From contig SKQI01000201.1 in assembly GCA_007119095.1 (NCBI GenBank), positions 1 through 20,217 on the forward strand: 20,217 bases of DNA. The letters run 5' to 3'. This DNA comes from Wenzhouxiangella sp. (lineage in GTDB: Bacteria > Pseudomonadota > Gammaproteobacteria > Xanthomonadales > Wenzhouxiangellaceae). Below, in pieces: positions 9,191 to 14,738 of the stretch (its first letter is position 1; each line of letters opens with the position of its first letter). The notes under the pieces were generated by a model. It searched no databases, was not told the DNA's origin, and saw nothing but the letters and a program-made list of their open reading frames with translations. The translations under genes and the position numbers were made by a program.

Positions 9191-9295
9191 CCTTTGGGCC
9201 ATGAAGATTTGCCCTCAGCCGGCCGAGCCAGGCTTCCGAAAACCTTAGGAAACGGCTTTTTTTGAGAATAATGTCACAAAAACCCATTCTGACCC

Positions 9296-9323
9296 TTGAC
9301 TCGCCTCGCGCGCGCACTAAAAT
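9296..9323 (+). promoter_or_regulatory. Sigma-70 promoter of the C-rich-loop sRNA
   Basis: TTGACT (9296-9301) and TAAAAT (9318-9323) are separated by 16 bp. Each hexamer departs from consensus at one base (TTGACA, TATAAT). The predicted start, 6-8 nt after the -10 box, falls at 9329-9331, exactly where the first hairpin begins. Confidence 0.75.
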
Positions 9324-9328
9324 TGAAA

Positions 9329-9442
9329 GTCCGGACCGGGGTTCCCCCCTTCCCCATCCGGACAGTGGCCGAGGTTCCCCCCTTGCCTCGGCCACACCTA
9401 ACACCGAAATCGGCCGGATCAGTTGATCCGGCCGATTTTTTT
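9329..9442 (+). ncRNA. Candidate trans-acting sRNA with two C-rich loops, sX13-like
   Basis: About 114 nt lie between a near-consensus promoter and an intrinsic terminator, without any credible reading frame. Hairpin 1: GTCCGGA (9329-9335) pairs with TCCGGAC (9357-9363), and inside it GGGG (9338-9341) pairs with CCCC (9352-9355), leaving the loop TTCCCCCCTT (9342-9351). Hairpin 2: GTGGCCGAGG (9365-9374) pairs perfectly with CCTCGGCCAC (9386-9395), leaving the loop TTCCCCCCTTG (9375-9385). Thus two stems of different sequence present the same UUCCCCCCUU loop, the hallmark of an RNA that binds G-rich sites such as ribosome-binding sites. Size, C-rich loops and terminal hairpin resemble Xanthomonas sX13, as I recall it; homology itself is an inference. 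It lies 77 bp upstream of tRNA-Leu(CAG), which has its own promoter. Confidence 0.75.
9408..9442 (+). terminator. Intrinsic terminator of the sRNA
   Basis: AATCGGCCGGATC (9408-9420) pairs perfectly over 13 bp with GATCCGGCCGATT (9425-9437), with the loop AGTT, and runs into seven T residues (9436-9442). This is a textbook rho-independent terminator. It insulates the sRNA from the tRNA-Leu gene just downstream. Confidence 0.92.
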
Positions 9443-9453
9443 AGGATGAGAGG

Positions 9454-9482
9454 CTGACAAATCATCAACCCGCGCTTATAAT
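9454..9482 (+). promoter_or_regulatory. Promoter of tRNA-Leu(CAG)
   Basis: CTGACA (9454-9459) and a perfect TATAAT (9477-9482) are separated by 17 bp. The following GCGCGG is a GC-rich discriminator, as is usual at stable-RNA promoters under stringent control. Transcription would start near 9489, about 30 nt before the mature tRNA 5' end. Confidence 0.85.
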
Positions 9483-9519
9483 GCGCGGCTGGACGGCAAA
9501 GCCCTCCAAAAAACACCTT

Positions 9520-9606
9520 GCCCAGGTGGCGGAATTGGTAGACGCGCTAGCTTCAGGTGCTAGTATTCGAAAGGATGTGGGAGTTCGAGTCTCCCCCTGG
9601 GCACCA
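9520..9606 (+). tRNA. tRNA-Leu(CAG)
   Basis: The acceptor arm GCCCAGG (9520-9526) pairs with CCTGGGC (9596-9602), followed by discriminator A and an encoded CCA (9604-9606). The anticodon stem CTAGC/GCTAG flanks the loop TTCAGGT, giving anticodon CAG, which reads CUG. The long variable arm (TATTCGAAAGGATG region) identifies it as a class II tRNA, and the T loop TTCGAGT is present. All arms pair, so the gene appears functional. Confidence 0.96.
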
Positions 9607-9826
9607 CTACTTCCCCTAAGCTCTCAATCTGGTGCACCTGAAGCGCCATAGACAATATGCGCAGCGGGAGCGGTAGGCAGCGCCAGCTGCCGTGAGCGTA
9701 CGCGAAGCCACCCCACCGGCTAGTATTCGAAAGCCGGAATATCGCTTCTTGCCTGCGGCCAACCGCAATATCCCTCCAGTCTGTGCTGGGCCGGGCTACG
9801 GGTTCCTTTTCCCGCCATTTCCAATC
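9607..9826. other. Spacer between convergent tRNA-Leu genes with tRNA-derived fragments
   Basis: No credible gene lies in these 220 bp. Three short matches to the flanking tRNAs are visible. GCTAGTATTCGAAAG (9719-9733) is an exact 15-nt copy of tRNA-Leu(CAG) positions 9559-9573. GCACCTGAAGC (9635-9645 region) is the reverse complement of its anticodon region GCTTCAGGTGC. CAATCTGGTGC occurs both at about 9626-9636 and at 9822-9832, the latter being the CCA end and flank of the minus-strand tRNA. A small hairpin GGCAGC-GCCA-GCTGCC lies at 9676-9691. This looks like debris from tRNA duplication or from an element that targeted the tRNA, but no integrase is present. Confidence 0.55.
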
Positions 9827-9912
9827 TGGTGCCGAGGAGAGGACTCGAACCTCCACGCCTAAAAGACACCAGGACCTAAACCTGGCGCGTCTACCAATTC
9901 CGCCACCTCGGC
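9827..9912 (-). tRNA. tRNA-Leu(TAG)
   Basis: On the minus strand the acceptor GCCGAGG begins at 9912 and pairs with CCTCGGC near the 3' end, followed by discriminator A and an encoded CCA (9829-9827). The anticodon stem CCAGG/CCTGG encloses TTTAGGT, giving anticodon TAG, which reads CUA and other CUN codons. The long variable arm (TGTCTTTTAGGCG) marks a class II leucine tRNA, and the T loop TTCGAGT is present. It points towards tRNA-Leu(CAG) and its 5' end lies 36 bp from the SRAP gene start on the other strand. Confidence 0.96.
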
Positions 9913-9934
9913 ACGGACTGAGAAGTTTATCAGC

Positions 9935-9940
9935 TACAAT
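9935..9940 (+). promoter_or_regulatory. Candidate -10 box of the SRAP gene (leaderless start)
   Basis: TACAAT at 9935-9940 lies only 7 nt before the ATG at 9948. A transcript from this box would begin at or within a base or two of the ATG, and no Shine-Dalgarno sequence is present in between. The -35 region is poor and falls in the 5' end of the divergent tRNA gene. Confidence 0.45.
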
Positions 9941-9947
9941 CGTTCGC

Positions 9948-10706
9948 ATGTGCGGTCGTGGCGGCCTGGATTACGATTGGTCCAGGCTCTGGAATTATTT
10001 CAATCTGACTGGCGAGCCACCGGACGGCGGCCTGCGCATTCTCAACCTTGCCCCCTCCTACAAGACCCGTGAAGGCGTCCACTGGAACCGCGTTCCAGTG
10101 ATCGTCTCTGAAAACGATCAACGTCTGCCCCGCGGCATGATTTGGCCGCTGATTCCGCGCTGGCTGAAAGGTGAGCTACCGAAATTCTCGACCGCCAACT
10201 GTCGCTCGGAAGCTCATCGGAGCTTTACCGATACCGTCGCTGGCAAACCCACCTTCCGCGAAGCCTGGAAACGTGACCGGCGCTGTCTTGTGCCATTTTC
10301 CTGGTTTTATGAGTGGGATCAGCGCAGCCAGCCGAAACAGCCTTGGCGCATCCTGCCCAGCCAGCGCCCATTCCTGGTGATGGCCGGATTGTGGGAGCCT
10401 TCTTCCTCGGCAGATGGCGATCCGCTGCAATCCTTTACCATTGTCACCACCGGCCCGAACAAGTTGCTCACCGACATCGGCCACCACCGCTCCCCGGTCA
10501 TGCTCGCCGAGTCCGACTGGGATATTTGGCTCAATGGCAACAAGACCGATGCAGAGGCCCTGATCCAGCCGCCCCCGGATGACTGGATGACAGCTCACCG
10601 GGTAACCCGCCAGGTGAACAATCCTGGCTTTCAGGGAGAAGCGCTATTGGAGGAGGAGCGGGAAGTGGGGAAGAAGGACGGAGGGCAAGAGGGAAAAGCA
10701 CACTGA
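9948..10706 (+). CDS. SRAP (HMCES/YedK) family abasic-site crosslinking protein
   Basis: The 252-residue product starts MCGR; after Met removal, Cys2 is the residue that forms a thiazolidine crosslink with abasic sites in single-stranded DNA, protecting replication forks. Other active-site residues are at expected places: N84 in ANCRSEAH, E122 in PFSWFYEWD, and H179/H180 in GHHRSPVML, where many homologues have HxRMP, so the Met is replaced by Ser. The open frame extends further upstream through the tRNA gene, but only the ATG at 9948 places Cys at position 2. The conserved core ends near residue 232; the last 20 residues (EEEREVGKKDGGQEGKAH) are a charged tail coded by a purine-only-like tract. 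The gene converges on the methyltransferase gene, with 25 bp between them. Confidence 0.93.
   Translation: MCGRGGLDYDWSRLWNYFNLTGEPPDGGLRILNLAPSYKTREGVHWNRVPVIVSENDQRLPRGMIWPLIPRWLKGELPKFSTANCRSEAHRSFTDTVAGKPTFREAWKRDRRCLVPFSWFYEWDQRSQPKQPWRILPSQRPFLVMAGLWEPSSSADGDPLQSFTIVTTGPNKLLTDIGHHRSPVMLAESDWDIWLNGNKTDAEALIQPPPDDWMTAHRVTRQVNNPGFQGEALLEEEREVGKKDGGQEGKAH
10649..10699 (+). repeat. Purine-rich low-complexity tract coding the SRAP C-terminal tail
   Basis: About 50 nt made almost only of G and A (GGAGGAGGAGCGGGAAG, then GAAGAAGGACGGAGGG and AAGAGGGAAAAG). It resembles the purine tract on the minus strand at 1088-1114. It appears to have been added to the end of the SRAP gene and extends the protein by a charged tail. 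Confidence 0.5.
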
Positions 10707-10731
10707 TAAGCCCGCCCTCTGCCCATTCGAA

Positions 10732-11469
10732 TCACCAAATTCCCGGCACTAGCCACCAGGACTGCTTTTTGTACGCTGCCCACTCCGGATAGCGACTCAT
10801 GCTGGCCTCCTTATGAATCATGTTGACCGCAAACACGCCCAGCCAGACCCAGGCCAGAACCACAACCGGCAGCCAGTGCCAGACCATCAGGGCGAAGCTG
10901 CCGTAGATCATCATTTCACCCAGATAATTGGGGTGGCGAATGTAACGATGCAGGCCGTCGGTAATCAGACCGCGCCGCAGACGCAGGGTGTAATATTTTT
11001 GTGCATCAGCGGCGATCATGATCACCGAACCGATCAGGCACAAACTGATGCACAAGGCAAACCAGGCCGGCTCAGGTAGCGGGTAGACGGGATTCGAGTA
11101 GCCGGAAATCAGCAGCCAGCCAAACACCCAGTACCACCCCAGCACACCGAGAAAGGCATTGATGCCTCCGGCGATGGTTATCCGCGTCTGCCAGCCTGGA
11201 TCAGGGAAACAGATATCCTTGATCAACCAGGCCACGCCGTAGCTGCCGTGCATGGCCAGGTAAACCCAGGCCGCCGCGCTGTCGTTACCGTAGTACCAGA
11301 TCAGGAAACCGAGAAAGAAAAAGGTGCCGGCTTTCTGAAAGTTGATGACCCAGGCGAACTTCCATGGTCGCGGCCCACCGAAAGCGTCTTCGACCAGCCA
11401 GGTGGTCAGACGACGCAAAAACGCCGCCCAGAGGGGCGGCGTCTTGCGTTTGACAGAAGTGTCTGTCAA
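10732..11469 (-). CDS. ICMT/PEMT-like integral membrane methyltransferase family protein
   Basis: Up to 245 residues with several hydrophobic helices, among them AGTFFFLGFLIWYY (47-60), AFLGVLGWYWVFGWLLI (105-121), ALCISLCLIGSVIMIAA (138-154) and VVVLAWVWLGVFAV (202-215). The hallmark is GLHRYIRHPNYLGEMMIYGS (172-191), the cofactor-binding motif of isoprenylcysteine carboxyl methyltransferase-like proteins, followed by a conserved HKEASMS near 219-225. The substrate in bacteria is unknown; DUF1295/steroid-reductase-like membrane proteins share the same C-terminal fold. The frame opens with TTG at 11469, but a terminator-like hairpin (11421-11442) lies over codons 10-16. A TTG at codon 18 (about 11418) would give MRRLTTWLVED and may be the true start. 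It follows the M3 peptidase gene by 30 bp on the same strand. Confidence 0.82.
   Translation of the reverse strand: MTDTSVKRKTPPLWAAFLRRLTTWLVEDAFGGPRPWKFAWVINFQKAGTFFFLGFLIWYYGNDSAAAWVYLAMHGSYGVAWLIKDICFPDPGWQTRITIAGGINAFLGVLGWYWVFGWLLISGYSNPVYPLPEPAWFALCISLCLIGSVIMIAADAQKYYTLRLRRGLITDGLHRYIRHPNYLGEMMIYGSFALMVWHWLPVVVLAWVWLGVFAVNMIHKEASMSRYPEWAAYKKQSWWLVPGIW
11417..11442 (-). terminator. Terminator-like hairpin between the peptidase and methyltransferase genes
   Basis: On the minus strand ACGCCGCCC (11442-11434), loop CTCT, and GGGCGGCGT (11429-11421) form a perfect 9-bp GC-rich stem followed by TTTT (11420-11417). It would terminate or attenuate transcription leaving the M3 peptidase gene. 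It lies inside the longest reading of the methyltransferase gene. Confidence 0.65.
11450..11469. repeat. Short inverted repeat at the proposed methyltransferase start
   Basis: TTGACAG (11450-11456) and CTGTCAA (11463-11469) form a perfect 7-bp inverted repeat around AAGTGT, and each arm contains TTGACA on one strand. The proposed TTG start codon is the outermost triplet of the arm. It could be an operator or a small RNA hairpin; no -10 box at proper spacing was found on either strand. Confidence 0.4.
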
Positions 11470-11499
11470 GACAGGTACCAGTTCTGAACAGGCTCGCGC

Positions 11500-13707
11500 T
11501 TAGTCTTCTATCAAAAGTCCGCGCCGTTCCAGAAGGGCCTCGATGCCTGGCACGCGGCCAGCGAAATCCTGATAAAGCTCCATGGCATCCTTGCTGCCAC
11601 CTCTGGACAGAATGGTGTCACGGAAGTGCTGACCGGTTTCGCGATCCAGCCCCCCGTTTTCGCGGATCCAGAGCACGCTATCTGCATCCAGCACTTCGCT
11701 CCAGAAATAGGAATAATAGCCAGCCGAATAGCCGCCCATACTGTGCGAGAAGTAGGGAATGCGATAGCGCGGCGGCACCGGCGGAAAGTCCATGCCCGAC
11801 TCGGCCAGCACACGAGCTTCGAAGTCCATGATCTCTTTGGCTGGCGGCACATCATCCGGCCCCAGTCGATGAAGTTCCATATCGATGACTGACGCTGCCA
11901 GATATTCGGTGGTGCGGAAACCTTCGTTGAACGTGGCTGCCTCCATTACCCGCTCCAGCAGCTCTTCGGGAATCTGCTCGCCTGTTTCATAGTGGCGGGC
12001 ATAGTTCTGCAGCACTTCCGGCCACGAGGCCCACATTTCATAAACCTGCGAGGGGTATTCAACGAAGTCACGCGGCACGGCTGTGGCCGCGAAGCTCGGG
12101 TACTGGACGTCCGAGAACAGCCCGTGGATAACGTGACCAAACTCATGGAACAAGGTGGTGACCTCATCCCAGGTCATCAGTGTGGGCTCGCCTTCGGGCG
12201 GCTTGGTGATATTGAGGTGGTTGCCGGTCACCGGGTAGCCGCCCAGCAGGCCTGAGTGAATGCGATAGGAGTTCATCCAGGCACCGCCGCGCTTGTTCGA
12301 GCGCGAATACAGGTCGGTCAGCATCAGGCCGATCGGCGTGCCGTCTTCCTCGAAAGCTTCCCAGACGCGCACATCGGGATGATAAACCGGCAGATCTTCA
12401 CGCTCGACAAAGGTTACGCCAAACAGCTTTTCGGCCGAGTAGAAAACGCCATTCACAAGGACGCTTTCCAACTCGAAGTAAGGGCGGACTTCGGCGTCGT
12501 CGAAATCGTAGCGACGCTCGCGCAGTTTCTCGGTGTAGTAAGCCCAGTCCCAGGAAGCCAGCTCGAACGGCTCGTCTTCCAGCTCGTTGATCAGCGCTTG
12601 CAGGTCCTCGCCTTCGAGCCGGGCATTGGCCACGGCGATCGGCCCGACTTGAGCGTGCAGGTCAACAACGGTCTGAACGTCACCTGCCGTCTGGCGCTCA
12701 AGAATATAGTCGGCGTGAGTGTCGTAACCCAGCAGCTGGGCACGACGGGCACGCAGTTCAACGATGCGCGAAACCGTAGCGGTTGTATCGTGCTCGTTAC
12801 CGCGACTGCCGCGATCCAGCGAAGCGCGGTGAACGCGCTCGCGTGATTCGCGATTTTCCAGCGAGGAAAGCGGCGGCTGACCGCTGGTGTTGAGCAGGGT
12901 GATTACGTAATTACCCTCTTCCAGTCCGCGGTCTGCAGCCTCCGAGGCGGCAGCCTGGATACGGGAATCGCTCAGACCAGCCAGCGCATCGCGATTATCA
13001 AAGACCACGGCCGAGGCATTGACCTCGGCAAGCACCTTCTGACTGAACTCGGTGCCCAGCTGGGCTAGCTCGGTATTGATCTCCCGAAGGATCTCCTTGT
13101 CCTCATCGCTCAGGCGCGCACCGGCACGGACGAATCGGGTGTGGTAATCCTCAAGCAAACGCAATGACTCAGCGTCCAGCTCGAGTCCGTCGCGCTGCTC
13201 ATACAGCGTCTCGATTCGGGCGAAAAGGTCTTCGTTCAGATTGATCGCGTCACTGTGGGCTGATAGTTGTGGCGCCATCTCGCGCTGTACGGCCTGCAGG
13301 TTTTCATTGGTGTTGGCGCCGCTCAGGTTGCTGAACACGCGCATTACGTTGCTCAAGGTCTGTCCGGTGCGCTCCAGTTCAATGATAGTGTTCTCGAACG
13401 TGGGCTCATCAGAGTTGCCAGCAATCGCATCGATCTCCGTCCGATGCTCGGCCATGCCCTGTTCAATGGCCGGCTGGAAGTGCTCGTCTCGGATCTGATC
13501 GAACGGAGGCATGCCATATGGCAACGGGCTTTCAACCAGCAAGGGGTTGATTTGCTCATCGAGCTCGGCGCCATCAGCGGCTGGCCGCTCCGGCGCATCA
13601 GCAACGCCCGGCTCAGCGGCAGGCGGCGTCGGAGGCTCAGGCTCCGAGCAGGCAGAAATGACCATGGCGGCCGCAATAGCCACCACTACTTGGGAAAATC
13701 TGTTCAT
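11500..13707 (-). CDS. M3 family (Dcp-like) metallopeptidase, lipoprotein
   Basis: The 735-residue zinc peptidase most resembles peptidyl-dipeptidase Dcp, which removes C-terminal dipeptides. The zinc motif HEFGH is at 521-525 and the third ligand E550 lies 29 residues after the first His, the same spacing as in E. coli Dcp. The C-terminal block GYSAGYYSYFWSEVLDADS is typical of M3A enzymes. The ATG at 13707 gives a lipoprotein signal, MNRFSQVVVAIAAAMVISAC, with lipobox Cys20 followed by a Pro/Glu-rich linker. An upstream in-frame start at 13743 would place 12 polar residues before that signal and is rejected. E. coli Dcp is cytoplasmic, whereas this form should be anchored to a membrane facing the periplasm, probably for peptide nutrition. 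tadA lies 73 bp upstream on the same strand. Confidence 0.93.
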   Translation of the reverse strand: MNRFSQVVVAIAAAMVISACSEPEPPTPPAAEPGVADAPERPAADGAELDEQINPLLVESPLPYGMPPFDQIRDEHFQPAIEQGMAEHRTEIDAIAGNSDEPTFENTIIELERTGQTLSNVMRVFSNLSGANTNENLQAVQREMAPQLSAHSDAINLNEDLFARIETLYEQRDGLELDAESLRLLEDYHTRFVRAGARLSDEDKEILREINTELAQLGTEFSQKVLAEVNASAVVFDNRDALAGLSDSRIQAAASEAADRGLEEGNYVITLLNTSGQPPLSSLENRESRERVHRASLDRGSRGNEHDTTATVSRIVELRARRAQLLGYDTHADYILERQTAGDVQTVVDLHAQVGPIAVANARLEGEDLQALINELEDEPFELASWDWAYYTEKLRERRYDFDDAEVRPYFELESVLVNGVFYSAEKLFGVTFVEREDLPVYHPDVRVWEAFEEDGTPIGLMLTDLYSRSNKRGGAWMNSYRIHSGLLGGYPVTGNHLNITKPPEGEPTLMTWDEVTTLFHEFGHVIHGLFSDVQYPSFAATAVPRDFVEYPSQVYEMWASWPEVLQNYARHYETGEQIPEELLERVMEAATFNEGFRTTEYLAASVIDMELHRLGPDDVPPAKEIMDFEARVLAESGMDFPPVPPRYRIPYFSHSMGGYSAGYYSYFWSEVLDADSVLWIRENGGLDRETGQHFRDTILSRGGSKDAMELYQDFAGRVPGIEALLERRGLLIED

Positions 13708-13780
13708 CAAAACACCTGATTCAATAGGGGTCCAATCGGCCATATTAGCACCAAATCAGGGCAACTCAGGCCGTCATCGG

Positions 13781-14251
13781 TCAGCTTGACTGGCGTCTCT
13801 GAGCGCGCTTGTTGCGAAAGAATTCACGCAGCAACTCGGCAGCCTCGGCCTGGCAAACGCCGCCTGCAAGCTCGCAACGATGGTTCAGTCGAGGATCATC
13901 CAGAATCCGAAAAACAGAGCGGGCCGCCCCCGTTCGCGGATCAGGGGTAGCAAAAACCACCCGCTGAATACGGGCCAGAACGATGGCGCCGGCGCACATG
14001 CTGCAGGGTTCCAGGGTGACATATAGCGTGGTGCCAGGCAGTCGATAATTGCCGAGGCGGCGTGCGGCCTGCCGTATCGCCACTATCTCCGCATGTGCTG
14101 TCGGATCGGCGTCTCCAATGAGGCAATTCAATCCTGCGCCCAACACCTTGGCGCCTTTGACCAGAACCGCCCCCACAGGAACCTCTCCGAACTGCTCGGC
14201 ACGCCGAGCCAGGGCCAGGGCCTGCTTCATCCAGTACTCATCTTCGTTCAT
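13781..14251 (-). CDS. tadA: tRNA-specific adenosine deaminase
   Basis: The 156-residue enzyme converts the wobble adenosine (A34) of tRNA-Arg(ACG) to inosine in the cytoplasm. The cytidine-deaminase-fold zinc site is complete: H53 and the proton-shuttle E55 in AHAEIVAIR, and C83/C86 in LEPCSMCAGAI. The start GEVPVGAVLV region and the motif FGTPDPRTGAARS-equivalent (FATPDPRTGAARS) also fit the family. The ATG at 14251 is preferred over a TTG at 14266 because it gives the usual N-terminus (MNEDEYWMKQALALARRAEQ). Length is normal. It is divergent from the Tat lipoprotein gene, with a 98-bp shared upstream region, and may be co-transcribed with the M3 peptidase gene. Confidence 0.96.
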   Translation of the reverse strand: MNEDEYWMKQALALARRAEQFGEVPVGAVLVKGAKVLGAGLNCLIGDADPTAHAEIVAIRQAARRLGNYRLPGTTLYVTLEPCSMCAGAIVLARIQRVVFATPDPRTGAARSVFRILDDPRLNHRCELAGGVCQAEAAELLREFFRNKRAQRRQSS

Positions 14252-14337
14252 GTCATCAGTCCGCAACGTTCGCCTGCAATTGTAAGGCTGCTCAAAACTC
14301 AGGTTTTAGGGACGCTGGGCAAGATATTCAAAGTGAC

Positions 14338-14343
14338 GGGAGG
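14338..14343 (+). promoter_or_regulatory. Shine-Dalgarno sequence supporting a GTG start
   Basis: GGGAGG lies 6 nt before the GTG at 14350. It is the best ribosome-binding site seen in the window and fixes the start of the small Tat-signal lipoprotein gene. Being G-rich, it is also a conceivable target for the C-rich loops of the sRNA. Confidence 0.75.
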
Positions 14344-14349
14344 CCGACG

Positions 14350-14733
14350 GTGAATCGTCGCGAATTGCTCAAAACAGGCGCAGCTTGCGGGTTGCTGCTG
14401 GCACTGCCTCTGGGCTGCCAACAGACCCTAAGACTACATGACTGGAACACCCTGGCAAAATGGACAACGGGCCTGAATACCGACCAAGTTAAAGCCTTGG
14501 GGAAAAGTGCCGCTGCACTGCAAGCAGCCCCGCAATGGCGAGGTGAGCTGCCGGATCTGCCCATGGTCAACTGGCTGCAGGAAGGTGCCGGCAGTGCCGC
14601 CGGGCCGGAATCGCTCAAGCATGCCCTCGGTTCCGAATCGCGGCAGCAATTTGCATCCAACCAGTCTGTGATCCTTGACGGTTGGGTGATCAGCAGGCTG
14701 GAAGCCGCTCTTTGTGCCCTGGCAGTGACCTGA
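14350..14733 (+). CDS. Tat-signal lipoprotein, putative small subunit of the GMC dehydrogenase
   Basis: The 127-residue product starts with GTG after a strong GGGAGG. Its N-terminus NRRELLKTGAACGLLLALPLGC has a twin-arginine motif (R3-R4) and a lipobox ending at C23, so it should be exported folded by Tat and lipidated. The mature part has no domain I can name. It ends 5 bp before the GMC oxidoreductase start. In known FAD-dependent glucose, gluconate and sorbitol dehydrogenases, a small Tat-signal subunit carries the signal-less catalytic subunit across the membrane; the same role is inferred here from order, size and signals, not from sequence similarity. Confidence 0.75.
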   Translation: MNRRELLKTGAACGLLLALPLGCQQTLRLHDWNTLAKWTTGLNTDQVKALGKSAAALQAAPQWRGELPDLPMVNWLQEGAGSAAGPESLKHALGSESRQQFASNQSVILDGWVISRLEAALCALAVT

Positions 14734-14738
14734 CCGTC

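Noticed and set aside
9186..9516. Two overlapping minus-strand frames of 72 and 80 codons opposite the sRNA
   Set aside because: They translate the sRNA hairpins and terminator and have no signal, motif or ribosome-binding site.
9607..9826. Possible attachment site for an integrative element at tRNA-Leu(CAG)
   Set aside because: The 15-nt copy does not include the tRNA 3' end and no integrase or foreign gene block lies between the copies, so an att site was not called.
9560..9949. 129-codon minus-strand frame through the tRNA genes, reading GGGIGRRARFRSWCL
   Set aside because: This is the typical false protein produced by reading through a tRNA-Leu gene.
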